Source: CAZMRF01 sp964568735 (GTDB taxonomy: Bacteria; Acidobacteriota; Polarisedimenticolia; JACPZX01). Taken from it: a stretch of 56,543 nucleotides of DNA. A program made the position numbers and the translations under genes. The stretch spans positions 1 through 56,543 of the forward strand of contig CAZMRF010000030.1 of NCBI GenBank assembly GCA_964568735.1. Direction: 5' to 3'. Shown piece after piece: positions 42,829-51,256 of the stretch; position 1 is the first letter of the stretch, and every line of letters starts with the position of its first letter. The notes under the pieces were generated by a model. That model made no database searches. It was not told the origin of the DNA and saw only the letters and a program-made list of their open reading frames with translations.

Positions 42829-45800
42829 TCACTCCTCCTCGTCGGGTGCGGGGAGGACCGTCACGCTCTTCGAGGCGACCTTCGTCTTGCCGACGAAGAG
42901 CGTGATCTTGTAGTCGCCCGCGGGGACGAACTGGGTCATCCCCAGGTTCTCGTCCACCTTGTCATAGAGGTGCTTGCGCTCGGCCTGCAGGTCCCAGACG
43001 ACGCGGTTGAGCCCCTTCCACGAAGTGCCCTCCAGGCTGCGAAGCTCGACCCCCTGGCCGTCGGCGACGGTGATCTTGACCTTCTCGTTGGAGCCCTCCT
43101 TGAGCCAGTAGTTGATGGCCGTCCCCAGCGGAGGGTTCTTGGCCTTGAAGATCCCGTGGCCGATCCCGTAGTGGCGCCCGTCGTAGAAGCGGGGCTTGCC
43201 GGGCAGGATGTCGAGAAGCGCCGCGTCGCTCGATAGGATCTCGGGAGTGAGCTGCGCGAACATGGAGGCGTCGTCGAGGATCCAGATGCTGCGGCCATGC
43301 GTGGCGAGGACGACGTCGCGCGCGCGCGGGTGGACCGCGATGTCGTGGACGGCGACGGCGGGGAGCGTCGGGCCGTTCATCCGCACCCAGTGGCTGCCGC
43401 GATCGAGCGTGACGAAGACACCGAACTCCGTACCGCAGTAGAGGACCTCCGGCTTCGCGGGATCCTCGCTGAAGGCGCGGATCGGGCCGCCCGCCGGCAG
43501 GTCCCCGCTGATCTTGGACCAGCTCTTCCCGAGGTCGCGCGTCATGAAGATCAGGGGCTCGAAGCTGTCGCTGCGGTGGCCGTCCACGGCGACGTAGGCC
43601 GTCGCGGCATCGTGCTGCGAGGCGGCGATGCGCGAGATGTAACGGCCGGCCACCTCGGCGGGCGTCACGGCCCTCCACGCGCCCCCTTCGTTCTCCGTGA
43701 CGTGGACGAGACCGTCGTCCGTTCCCACCCAGATCTGCCCCTTATTCATGGGCGACTCGCTGATCGAGACGATCGTCCCGTAGGTCTCGGCGTCGGAACC
43801 CACCGTGGCAGTCCTGCCGGCCTCGTTCTTCGTCAGGTCTCCGCTGATCGCGAACCAGAGATCCCCGCGCTCGGTCAGCTTGAAGAGCTTGTTCCCCCCG
43901 TGGTAGAGGACCGACGGGTCGTGCTTCGAGACGACGAAGGGAGCGTCCCAGTTGAAGCGCAGCCGCTCCTGCCCCTCGCGCGCCTCCGGCTTGAGGAGGC
44001 TCTTGACAGCGTTGTCGAGATGGACGCGCGCGAGGTAGCCCCCCTGCGAGGTGGCGTAGATGACGTTCCCGTCCTCGGGATCGAAGGCGAAGCCGAAGCC
44101 GTCCCCGAAGTAGACCATCCTCCAGTCGGAGTTGAAGATCGCGTCGTGGGACTCGTCGAGCGTACGGGCGAGCGTCTCGGAGGGGCCGAGCCAGGTTCCG
44201 TTGTCCTGGAGCCCTCCGCCGATCCTGTAGGGGTCGCCCATGTCCAGCGCGAGCCGGTAGAACTGCCCCTCCGGCACGTTGTTGAGGTAGTTCCAGCTCT
44301 TCGCGCGGTCATGGCTGATGTAGACCCCGCCGTCGTTTCCGACGATGAGCTGGTCGGGGTCCTCCGGGTTCACGACCATGGCGTGGAAGTCCACGTGGAC
44401 GAACTCGCTTCCGGAGCTGCGGAAGGTCTTCCCGCCGTCGTCGGAGATGCCGAGATCCCAGCCGGGGAGGTAGACGCGCTGGTCGCTCACGGGATCGAGG
44501 GCGATCCGTGAGAAGTAGAAGGGCCTCGGATTCAGCTCGGTGGTCCTCGTCCACTTCCCGCCGCGATCCTCCGTGCGGAAGACGCCGCCGCTCGGGGACC
44601 AGTCGGTGAAGTCCGACTTGCCGAGGCCTCCCCAGTCGCTCTCGACGACGGCGTAGACGACTTTCGTGTCCGCGGCGAAGACGGCGAGGCCGATCCGGCC
44701 CGTCCTGGGCGGCAGCCCCTCGGTGAGCTTCTTCCAGCTCGCGCCGCCGTCGTCGGAGCGGAAGATCCCCCCCGTGTCGCTGTTGCCGCTGAAGCTCCAG
44801 GGGGTGCGCCGCCGCGCGTAGAGCGCCGCGTAGACCGTGTCGGGGTTCTTCGGATCGAGGACCACGTCGCAGGCGCCGGTGACTCCGTCGGGCTTCCCGT
44901 CGGCGCCCTTCACGAAGAGGACGTGCTTCCAGCTCTTGCCGCCGTCGGTCGTCTTGTAGATCCCGCGCTCGGGGTTGGCGCCCCAGAGATGGCCGAGCGC
45001 CGCCACGTAGGCCACGTCGGGGTCACGGGGGTCCACGGCCATGCGCGGGATGTCGTGGGTCTCTTCGAGGCCGAGGTGCTTGAAGGTCTTGGCGCCGTCG
45101 GTGGATCGGTAGACCCCGTTGCCCCACGAGGAGGAGTTGCGGCCGTTGCCCTCCCCGGTGCCCACCCAGACGATCCGCCCCTTGCCCTGCTCGGCCCGGG
45201 GCTTGTTCGGATCGACATTGCCGGCGGATTCCTCCGCGGCCCACCCCGCCCACGTCTCGGGAGCGTCGGCCACGGCGATGGCGCCGATGCTCATCACGGG
45301 CTGATCGTCGAAGACGGCCTTGAAGGTCGTCCCCATGTTGTCTGTGAAGAAGACGCCGCCCGTCCCGTAACCCACGTAGAAGCTGCGGCGGCTTCCGGGA
45401 ACGAGCGCGATGGCGCCGACGCGGCCGCCCATGTTGGCAGGGCCGATGCTGCGCCATGAAAGGTGCGAGAGATCGGCCGCGGTGAGCGTGCGGGTGGCGC
45501 TCGCCGCGGGCGCTTCGGCCGCCGCGGAAGCGCCGCTGAGAAGAAGTGGAGGCAGCGCTCGTGCCGATGCGGCGCTTCTCGTCGAGGAAGTGTGGCGGCT
45601 GTAGGCGAGCTCGATGGCGTCCGCGCCGGAGCGCGATGCGAGCGCGTTGCGCCAGGGCGGCGTGGCCGGATCCTGGAAGCGATCCGCCGGTATCCACACT
45701 GCCGGGTCTTCGGACTCGGCTGGAGCTTCAGTTAGAACGGCGGAGCAGGCGAGAGCCGGCCCGGCGAGCAGGCTCCACGCGACGATGACGAGCGAAGCGA

Positions 45801-45831
45801 CGAGCGCGATCCGGCACGAGCGTCTGGACAC
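42829..45831 (-). CDS. Secreted VPS10/sortilin-type BNR beta-propeller protein
   Basis: This 1000-aa protein has a signal peptide (ALVASLVIVAWSLLAGPALA, cleaved before CSAV). It then has repeated BNR/Asp-box motifs of the S-x-D-x-G-x-T/S-W type, such as STDGAKTF, TTDGGKSW, SDDGGASW, EDRGGKW and SHDRAKSW, which form sortilin-like propellers over residues ~130-880. The final ~100 residues are an FlgD/Ig-like strand domain (DYKITLFVGKTKVASKSVTV). Such proteins are abundant in Acidobacteriota and related phyla and are assumed to bind or degrade extracellular material, but function is unproven. I start at GTG 45831 (GGAG upstream) because the signal peptide begins there. Confidence 0.9.
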   Translation of the reverse strand: MSRRSCRIALVASLVIVAWSLLAGPALACSAVLTEAPAESEDPAVWIPADRFQDPATPPWRNALASRSGADAIELAYSRHTSSTRSAASARALPPLLLSGASAAAEAPAASATRTLTAADLSHLSWRSIGPANMGGRVGAIALVPGSRRSFYVGYGTGGVFFTDNMGTTFKAVFDDQPVMSIGAIAVADAPETWAGWAAEESAGNVDPNKPRAEQGKGRIVWVGTGEGNGRNSSSWGNGVYRSTDGAKTFKHLGLEETHDIPRMAVDPRDPDVAYVAALGHLWGANPERGIYKTTDGGKSWKHVLFVKGADGKPDGVTGACDVVLDPKNPDTVYAALYARRRTPWSFSGNSDTGGIFRSDDGGASWKKLTEGLPPRTGRIGLAVFAADTKVVYAVVESDWGGLGKSDFTDWSPSGGVFRTEDRGGKWTRTTELNPRPFYFSRIALDPVSDQRVYLPGWDLGISDDGGKTFRSSGSEFVHVDFHAMVVNPEDPDQLIVGNDGGVYISHDRAKSWNYLNNVPEGQFYRLALDMGDPYRIGGGLQDNGTWLGPSETLARTLDESHDAIFNSDWRMVYFGDGFGFAFDPEDGNVIYATSQGGYLARVHLDNAVKSLLKPEAREGQERLRFNWDAPFVVSKHDPSVLYHGGNKLFKLTERGDLWFAISGDLTKNEAGRTATVGSDAETYGTIVSISESPMNKGQIWVGTDDGLVHVTENEGGAWRAVTPAEVAGRYISRIAASQHDAATAYVAVDGHRSDSFEPLIFMTRDLGKSWSKISGDLPAGGPIRAFSEDPAKPEVLYCGTEFGVFVTLDRGSHWVRMNGPTLPAVAVHDIAVHPRARDVVLATHGRSIWILDDASMFAQLTPEILSSDAALLDILPGKPRFYDGRHYGIGHGIFKAKNPPLGTAINYWLKEGSNEKVKITVADGQGVELRSLEGTSWKGLNRVVWDLQAERKHLYDKVDENLGMTQFVPAGDYKITLFVGKTKVASKSVTVLPAPDEEE

Positions 45832-45977
45832 GGCATCTCCCCCCAAAGTCCCCTCGATAGAATGGATGGCGGCGCCGATTCTACCCGCCGCGGGCAACAA
45901 CGTACACCTAGGGCTTAGGCTCAAGCTGTCCGTTCGTGGTAGCACCGAGCGAGGACAGAGTCGGACACCGCTCGATG

Positions 45978-46122
45978 GCGCGGGACGGAGGGTCGCCCGG
46001 AGCGTACGTCTGGAGCCCGGTCTCAACCGCTCATCGTGACCCATCGTGGCACCGGGCGGAAGTAGGAGCGCAGGGCGACCCTCCGTCCCGCGCTGAGCAG
46101 CGCGTAGGAGGGCGACCCTCCG
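45978..46122. repeat. Perfect 21-bp inverted repeat plus GGGCGACCCTCCG copies
   Basis: Positions 45978-45998 and 46073-46093 are exact reverse complements (21 bp, 74 bp apart). The 13-mer GGGCGACCCTCCG recurs at 46110-46122, where GGAGGG-CGA-CCCTCC (46107-46121) is itself a hairpin. The cluster lies in the 345-bp gap between divergent genes starting at 45831 (minus) and 46177 (plus). It may be a small mobile-type repeat (REP/MITE-like) or a structured regulatory element. Nothing else is recognised in 45832-46176. Confidence 0.85.
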
Positions 46123-46176
46123 GCGCGCGACGGTGCCCGTTGAGAGATCACTGGGCCTCGGGTAGGGTGGGCGGCC

Positions 46177-47352
46177 ATGAGCGGTCGAAGGGGCGGCATT
46201 CCTGGTGAGCAGGCGGAGATTGCCGTGGTGGGCGCGGGCGTCATGGGGTTGTGGACAGCCCTGACGCTCCGCAAGCGGGGCCATGACGTGCTTCTCGTGG
46301 ATGCCTGGCCCGTGGGCCATCCCCGGGCCTCCTCCTCGGGCGAGAGCCGGGTGATCCGCTGCGGCTACGGAGGCTCCAGCCTCTACGCGGAATGGGCCTG
46401 GCGCGCGATGAAGCTCTGGTCGGCCTGGCAGCAGCGGCTGGGGGAGCGCCTCTTCCACACGACGGGCGTCCTCTGGATGACGGGTAAGGACGACGCCTAC
46501 GCCGCCGCCAGCCTCGCAGATCTGGAGCGCCTGCGGATTCCCTGCGAGCGGCTCGACGGCTCGGCACTCCAGAAGCGATACCCGCAAGTCTCCTTCAAGG
46601 GGATCCGGTGGGGGCTCGTCGAGCCGGAGGCGGGAGCCATCCAGGCGCGGCGCGCCTGCATCGCCCTGGCCCGCTCGTTCGCGCGGGAGGGTGGCCGCTT
46701 CCTCTGCGCGCGGATTCGACCAGGCTCGGAACGCCGGGGGCTCCTGCATGACGTGCTCTCGGAGAGCGGCACCAGAGTCGAGGCGAAGAGCTTCGTCTTC
46801 GCCTGCGGCCCCTGGCTTCCGGGGCTCTTCCCGGCGCTCCTCGGCCGGAAGGTGAGAGTGACCCGGAAGGAGGTCTTCTTCTTCGGCACGCCCCCCGGCG
46901 ACGGCCGCTTCACGACCGAGGCGATGCCGGTGTGGCTCGAGCTGGGAACGGGATGCTACGGGATCCCCGGGCTGGACGGGCGCGGCTTCAAGGTCCATCC
47001 CGACGTCCCCGGGCGTAAGGTCGACCCGGACTCTCAGGATCGCCGCACCTCGCCCGAGCTCCTGAGACTGGCCCGGGCCTGCCTCAAGCGGCGCTTCCCC
47101 GGCCTTGCCCGGGCGCCCGTCGTGGAGGCCCGCGTCTGCCAGTACGCTTCCACGGGTGACGATCACCTCGTCTTCGACAGCCACCCGGCGTGGGAGAACG
47201 GATGGATCGTCGGGGCCGGCTCGGGCCACGGCTTCAAGCACGGCCCCGTCATCGGCGAGATGGTGGCCGGCGTCGTCACCGGCGAGCAGGACCCCAGCTC
47301 GATCCCCGCGCAACTCAAGCTCGCCCATCGGCCGCAGGGGAGAAACTTCTAG
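46177..47352 (+). CDS. Sarcosine-oxidase-like FAD-dependent oxidoreductase
   Basis: This 391-aa protein has the DAO fold: N-terminal FAD Rossmann motif VVGAGVMGLWTALTLRKRGH, the SSSGESRVIR segment typical of monomeric sarcosine oxidase/N-methyltryptophan oxidase, and the C-terminal RVCQYASTGDDHLVFDSHP, whose Cys aligns with the residue that covalently holds FAD in MSOX. GAGSGHGFKHGPVIGE closes the FAD site. It oxidises a secondary amine or amino acid with release of peroxide; the substrate is not predictable. The gene stands alone. Confidence 0.9.
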   Translation: MSGRRGGIPGEQAEIAVVGAGVMGLWTALTLRKRGHDVLLVDAWPVGHPRASSSGESRVIRCGYGGSSLYAEWAWRAMKLWSAWQQRLGERLFHTTGVLWMTGKDDAYAAASLADLERLRIPCERLDGSALQKRYPQVSFKGIRWGLVEPEAGAIQARRACIALARSFAREGGRFLCARIRPGSERRGLLHDVLSESGTRVEAKSFVFACGPWLPGLFPALLGRKVRVTRKEVFFFGTPPGDGRFTTEAMPVWLELGTGCYGIPGLDGRGFKVHPDVPGRKVDPDSQDRRTSPELLRLARACLKRRFPGLARAPVVEARVCQYASTGDDHLVFDSHPAWENGWIVGAGSGHGFKHGPVIGEMVAGVVTGEQDPSSIPAQLKLAHRPQGRNF

Positions 47353-47423
47353 TTGTCAGTCACCTGGAGCTATCGTGACGATCCACCGCCGGGGGACGAG
47401 CAGCCCGGCAGGGGAGGCCTCTC

Positions 47424-47762
47424 GTGATCATCCGGGACAAGGTTGCCGGCGGGGTCAGCATCCTGGAGCTCTACGGGCAGCTCACGGGGGAGGGCAACGC
47501 AGCGGCGCTGAGGCAGGCGATCCGCGAACAGATCGAAAAGGGACACGAGAAGATCGTCGTCAACCTCCGAGGCCTCGATGCGATCGACAGCGGGGGACTC
47601 GGCGAGCTGGTCGCCTGCCACTGGAGGCTCCAGCGCCAGGGGGGGAGCCTCTACATACTGACCAGGGATCCCGGAATGATCTTCGAGATCCTCATGAAGG
47701 TGCGGCTGAACCAGGTCTTCAGCATTCTCGACGACGAGGGCGACATCCCGGAGCTGGCCTGA
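47424..47762 (+). CDS. STAS-domain anti-sigma-factor antagonist (RsbV/SpoIIAA type)
   Basis: This 112-aa protein is a single STAS domain. The phosphorylatable Ser lies in DAIDSGGLGELVA near residue 54, followed by the usual LYILTRDPGMIFEILMKVRL helix region. When dephosphorylated, such proteins bind an RsbW-type anti-sigma kinase and free a sigma factor or other target. GTG 47424 has GGGGAGG upstream. It converges, 13 bp apart, on a PP2C phosphatase gene that could dephosphorylate it; no kinase gene is nearby. Confidence 0.92.
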   Translation: MIIRDKVAGGVSILELYGQLTGEGNAAALRQAIREQIEKGHEKIVVNLRGLDAIDSGGLGELVACHWRLQRQGGSLYILTRDPGMIFEILMKVRLNQVFSILDDEGDIPELA

Positions 47763-47775
47763 TCTGCGCTCGAGC

Positions 47776-48897
47776 CTATGCGGGCCGCTGCACGATCATC
47801 AGGGTGATGTCGTCGCCGGGCCTCTGGCCTCCGCTGAAGCTCTCCAGCTCGGCCTCGAGATCCCGGAGGATCCCTTCGGGCGGCACCGCCGAGCGGCTGG
47901 TCATGAAGGCCTGCAGTCGCTCGGGTCCGAACTCCTCGGAGCTACGGCTCATGCACTCCGTGATCCCGTCCGTGTACATGACGAGCATCCCGCCCCGCGC
48001 CAGCACCGCTCTCGACGCCTCGTAGACGACGCCGCCCACGATCCCGAGAAGCAGGTTACTCCCCGGCAGGAACCCGGATCCGCCGCCGGGCTGCACCAGC
48101 AGGGGCGGGCAGTGCCCTGCGTTGACGTAGGAGAACTCACCCGAGGCGTAGTCCAGATCGCAGAAGGAGGCATTGAGGTACTGGTTCGGCGGGGAGTGTA
48201 GGGCGATGTCCTCGTTGAGCCTCCCGACGAGATCCTCGAGGCTCTGCTCGTGCCCGACGGCGCCGCGCATGTAGGCCTGGGAGTAGTGGCCCAGGAGCGC
48301 CGCGCCGAGCCCCTTCCGGGCCACGTCCGCCACGACCAGGATGAGGCGGCCGTCGCTCTTCAAGTGGTAGTCGAAGAAGTCCCCGCCCACTTCGTAGCAG
48401 GGCTGCGTATCGCCGGCGAACCTGTATCCCGGCACCACGGGCGCCTCCCGTGGGAGCAGGAACCGCTGGATCTCCCGCGCGAGGTCGAGCTGCTGCAGAA
48501 TTCTCTGCCGCCCCGTATCGGAGAGCAGGCGATCTTCGCTTCCGTGCCGGGCCTCGGTCCAGGTAATGACCTCCGACTCGAGCGCGGCCTTCTCGGCGGC
48601 CCGTGTCTCTTCTTCCCGGAAGAGGATGCGTGAAGAGCCGATCCTGAGCCTGTCGCCGTCACGGAGGCGGACGGGAGCCTTGATGAGGCTGTCGTTGACG
48701 AAGATCCCGTTGCGGCTCCCCACGTCCACGACGGAGACCTGGTCGTCCTCGAAGTCGAAGGCGGCGTGATACCGCGACAGCGCCAGATCGGAGATGAAGA
48801 TGTCGTTGCCCGAGGAGCGCCCGAGGGTCGTCCGGCCGGGCTGGAGGATGTGGTGGAGGATCTCTCCTTCGGGCAGGTCGATTCGCAGGTGGGCCAT
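47776..48897 (-). CDS. FHA-PP2C (RsbU/SpoIIE-type) serine phosphatase
   Basis: This 373-aa protein has an N-terminal FHA domain (residues ~20-95: TLGRSSGNDIFISDLALSRYHA and DVGSRNGIFVND), then a linker, and a PP2C/SpoIIE phosphatase domain (VGGDFFDYHLKSDGRLILVVADVARKG at ~185-210, YVNAGHCPPLL, LVMYTDGITE, PGDDITLM). The Asp residues for Mn/Mg binding are present. The FHA part suggests recruitment by phosphothreonine, so an upstream Ser/Thr kinase is likely. The substrates are plausibly the two flanking STAS proteins. ATG 48897 has GGGAGG. Confidence 0.92.
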   Translation of the reverse strand: MAHLRIDLPEGEILHHILQPGRTTLGRSSGNDIFISDLALSRYHAAFDFEDDQVSVVDVGSRNGIFVNDSLIKAPVRLRDGDRLRIGSSRILFREEETRAAEKAALESEVITWTEARHGSEDRLLSDTGRQRILQQLDLAREIQRFLLPREAPVVPGYRFAGDTQPCYEVGGDFFDYHLKSDGRLILVVADVARKGLGAALLGHYSQAYMRGAVGHEQSLEDLVGRLNEDIALHSPPNQYLNASFCDLDYASGEFSYVNAGHCPPLLVQPGGGSGFLPGSNLLLGIVGGVVYEASRAVLARGGMLVMYTDGITECMSRSSEEFGPERLQAFMTSRSAVPPEGILRDLEAELESFSGGQRPGDDITLMIVQRPA

Positions 48898-49066
48898 GGG
48901 GCCTCCCGGAGACGGGCACATTCTATCGGACGGGTGATATCCTGTCGCCGGCTGTGCGCGGCGAGGAAGCGGGACGCCACCCAGGGCGCGGGCGCCGCGC
49001 GCGGGCCGGGTGCGAGGAGCGCCATGCTCCCGAACCCTCGACGCGGAGCGAGCCGGAGGCAGGAAG

Positions 49067-49402
49067 ATGAAGGTCAAGGTTCGGGAGAGCGCGAAGGTCC
49101 AGATCGTCGATCTGAACGGGCAGCTCACGATCGGCGGCCCGGAGAAGACGCTCAAGGACACGATCACCGGGCTCCTCAACGACGGCCACACCCGGATGCT
49201 GATCAACATGAAGAAGGTGGATCGCATCGACAGCACCGGCCTCGGCGAGATGGTCGCCTGCAGGTTCCGGGTCCAGAAGAAAGAGGGCCGTATCGCCCTG
49301 GTCATCCCCAAGGGCAAGGTCTACGACATCTTCGTCATCTCGAAGCTCATCACGATCTTCAGCATCTACGACGACGAGATGGAGGCCATCGAGTCGTTCT
49401 GA
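49067..49402 (+). CDS. Second STAS-domain antagonist protein
   Basis: This 111-aa single STAS domain has the phospho-Ser motif DRIDSTGLGEMVAC near residue 58. It is a paralogue of the 47424 gene (both have GLGE-V-ACxxRxQ after the Ser) but more basic. Start ATG 49067 follows GGAGG at ~9 nt. It sits on the other side of the FHA-PP2C gene and 2 bp before the DUF1326 gene, so it may share a transcript with that gene. Confidence 0.92.
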   Translation: MKVKVRESAKVQIVDLNGQLTIGGPEKTLKDTITGLLNDGHTRMLINMKKVDRIDSTGLGEMVACRFRVQKKEGRIALVIPKGKVYDIFVISKLITIFSIYDDEMEAIESF

Positions 49403-49404
49403 CG

Positions 49405-50013
49405 GTGTGGGAGATCCGAGGCGACGTCCTGGAGAACTGCTCCTGCGACGTTGTCTGCCCGGGCCACTTCACCTTCCGCAACCGCTGCACCCACGACTAC
49501 TGCCACGCGGTCTGGGCCTTCCGGGTCAAGGAAGGGCGCCACGGCGGCACCTCCCTCGGCGGCCTCAACGTGGTTCTCGTCGGCGACACCCCTCCCTACA
49601 TGATCGATGGCGACTGGAAGGTGGGGATCTACCTCGACGAGCGGGCTGACGAAGCGCAGGGCTCCGCCCTGGAGTCGATCTTCACGGGCGATGCCGGCGG
49701 GCCCTGGGCCACCCTCGCCCGATTCGTGGGAACGCGCCTTCCCACACGCAGGGTCCCCATCCGCTTCGAGGAGGACGACGAGGGGCGGCCCAGCCGTGTG
49801 GAGATCCCGGGAGTGCTCGCGGCCGAGGCCGCATTCCGGCGCGGCCACGACAAGACGAAGAAGGCCGCTCTCGTGAACCTCTTCAACACGCTCTACGATC
49901 CGCTCCACATCGTGGCCCGGGGCAGCTTCACCTTCCGGGATCACGGCTATGACTGGAAGGCCTCCGATCGGGGCAACCACGCCATCCAGAGCACCTTCGA
50001 CTGGGCCGTATAG
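49405..50013 (+). CDS. DUF1326-family protein
   Basis: This 202-aa protein begins VWEIRGDVLENCSCDVVCPG and continues with CTHDYCHAVWAF, the cysteine-rich start characteristic of DUF1326. The middle has GLNVVLVGDTPPYMIDGDWKVGIYLDERAD. Function is unknown; the conserved Cys residues suggest metal or redox binding. Start is GTG 49405, 2 bp after the STAS stop. DUF1326 genes commonly neighbour a small integral membrane protein; here the next gene (5 bp later) encodes a CcdA-like membrane protein that probably works with it. Confidence 0.9.
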   Translation: MWEIRGDVLENCSCDVVCPGHFTFRNRCTHDYCHAVWAFRVKEGRHGGTSLGGLNVVLVGDTPPYMIDGDWKVGIYLDERADEAQGSALESIFTGDAGGPWATLARFVGTRLPTRRVPIRFEEDDEGRPSRVEIPGVLAAEAAFRRGHDKTKKAALVNLFNTLYDPLHIVARGSFTFRDHGYDWKASDRGNHAIQSTFDWAV

Positions 50014-50017
50014 CGCC

Positions 50018-50785
50018 ATGCCTGACTGGGCCGAGGGAGCGCGGGCCGCCTGCCACGCCGCGCTCTCGCCGGCGCCGGGCGCACCGCCCGGTGGCTTGTT
50101 CGGGTCGGCCGCCGTGCTGCTCGTCGGGCTGCTCGGCACGCTCATGCCCTGCACCGTCCAGATGACCGCCGTGCTCGGCACGCTCCTGGCGCCGGAGGGG
50201 CAGCCGGGCAAGGCGCTGGGGGCGGCGCTCTGGCTCTCGCGGGTAGCGCGGTTCATGGCCGCCTACGGCGTCACCTTCCTTGCGGCCGCCGGCGCGGCCG
50301 CGATCCTCGTCCGCTCGGCGGGGTGGGCGACGGGGGTCTCATCCCTCCAGATCCTCGGAGGGCTGGTCCTCGCGGGCTTCGGCGCGCAGGTCCTGGGCTG
50401 GATGAGGCTGCCAGGGGGCGGTCCCTGTGCCGGCCCCGTCGGCTTCTTCCTCGGCCGGTCATGGCGGGCGACGCCTTCGCCGGAGAGGATGGGCCTCTCC
50501 TTCGCTTTCTACTGCGCGGGTTGCTGCGGCCCCGCGGCGATCGGGTCGGCGATCCTCATCACGGGCGGGCGCTCGGCGGGCGGGGCGGCCGTCATCCTCC
50601 TGGCCTACGCGGCGGGCATGGCCATACCGTTCGTAGTCCTCGCTGCGGGGCTCGCCTTCGCGCTCGAGTCGTTGAAGAGAATCCTGCGCTTCATCCCGGC
50701 CATGTCCGCGGCCGGAGGCGCGGTGGCCGTGATCGCGGGAGCCCTCCTCGCCCTGGAGCCCCTGACCATCTACCTGGCCGGGTGA
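50018..50785 (+). CDS. CcdA/DsbD-like membrane protein with Cys motifs
   Basis: This 255-aa protein has six hydrophobic helices in two triplets. Each triplet starts with a membrane Cys motif, TLMPCTVQMTAVLG near residue 45 and FYCAGCCGPAAIG near 165, which resembles the paired redox cysteines of CcdA/DsbD that carry electrons across the membrane. The extra C-x-x-C-C is unusual. The first ~25 residues contain one more Cys and no signal. It is in an operon with DUF1326, so transfer of electrons or metal to that protein is plausible. I start at ATG 50018, 4 bp after the DUF1326 stop. Confidence 0.78.
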   Translation: MPDWAEGARAACHAALSPAPGAPPGGLFGSAAVLLVGLLGTLMPCTVQMTAVLGTLLAPEGQPGKALGAALWLSRVARFMAAYGVTFLAAAGAAAILVRSAGWATGVSSLQILGGLVLAGFGAQVLGWMRLPGGGPCAGPVGFFLGRSWRATPSPERMGLSFAFYCAGCCGPAAIGSAILITGGRSAGGAAVILLAYAAGMAIPFVVLAAGLAFALESLKRILRFIPAMSAAGGAVAVIAGALLALEPLTIYLAG

Positions 50786-50829
50786 TAGGGCCCCTCCAAC
50801 TTGCCGATATCCTGTTAGAAACACTGTAC

Positions 50830-50840
50830 TTACCTGGTAA
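50830..50840. promoter_or_regulatory. Palindrome TTACCTGGTAA in AT-rich island
   Basis: This perfect 11-bp palindrome lies in an unusually AT-rich patch (50800-50840) after the CcdA-like gene. TTGCCG (50801-50806) and TGTACT are spaced 18 bp just upstream. It could be an operator on a promoter serving the small genes downstream. No regulator binding this motif is known to me. Confidence 0.3.
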
Positions 50841-50955
50841 GGCGAGGAGAGCGGGGGGCTGTCGAGGATACGAATGGGCTCCTGGCTCGCCTTCGTGGGA
50901 GGCATCGCTCCGAGAGGGCGGGAGAGCCCGAGAGGCGCGACAAGTGGAAAAAGCC

Positions 50956-50984
50956 TTGCTTTCGCCCCCTGGAGCAGGTAAGAA
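50956..50984 (+). promoter_or_regulatory. Promoter of the 48-aa peptide gene
   Basis: TTGCTT (50956-50961) and TAAGAA (50979-50984) are separated by exactly 17 bp. Predicted transcription starts near 50991, giving a ~28-nt leader to the ATG at 51019. The local drop in GC and the correct spacing support a dedicated promoter for the small peptide gene. Confidence 0.55.
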
Positions 50985-51018
50985 TCAGGCCACACGTAGT
51001 CTCGGGGGTACACCTCCA

Positions 51019-51165
51019 ATGGACCGCTCAGAAAACCTATCGTTCGCACAGGACAGCCGCCCCAAGTACGCACCGCCTTCGATCACCTCCCTCAACGAGG
51101 AGGAAGTGCTCGAGCAGGTTGGACCAGCTCAGGCGTACGCGGGCAACCTGCCCTTCGGCTTCTAA
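51019..51165 (+). CDS. Orphan RiPP-precursor-like peptide (48 aa)
   Basis: This short peptide has an N-terminal part with K-Y-A-P-P-S-I and LNEEEVLEQVG near residues 16-35, and a short Gly/Pro/aromatic tail AQAYAGNLPFGF. The Y-x-x-P-x-I...EEVL..xG layout resembles leader peptides recognised by PqqD/RRE domains in ribosomally made, modified peptides, with GPAQAY.. as the likely start of the core. GGGGG lies 11 nt before the ATG (long spacing) and a promoter lies at 50956-50984. No modification enzyme, protease or exporter gene is adjacent, so any modifying enzyme must be encoded elsewhere. The assignment is inference from sequence pattern. Confidence 0.55.
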   Translation: MDRSENLSFAQDSRPKYAPPSITSLNEEEVLEQVGPAQAYAGNLPFGF

Positions 51166-51256
51166 GCCCTCCCGCTTTCGGGCCCATTCGAAGCTAGTAG
51201 TTCGCGCGCTCCCCACGCCTCCGGCGTATCAGCTACCCCGAGCGGCGAGTTCCTGA

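Noticed and set aside
42829..47328. A 1499-aa open frame on the minus strand
   Set aside because: Only 42829-45831 encodes recognisable sequence with a signal peptide; the rest is the antisense frame of the sarcosine-oxidase-like gene, open because of high GC.
50874..50981. A 35-aa ORF before the RiPP-like peptide
   Set aside because: It overlaps the promoter at 50956-50984, has a weak ribosome site and no recognisable pattern.
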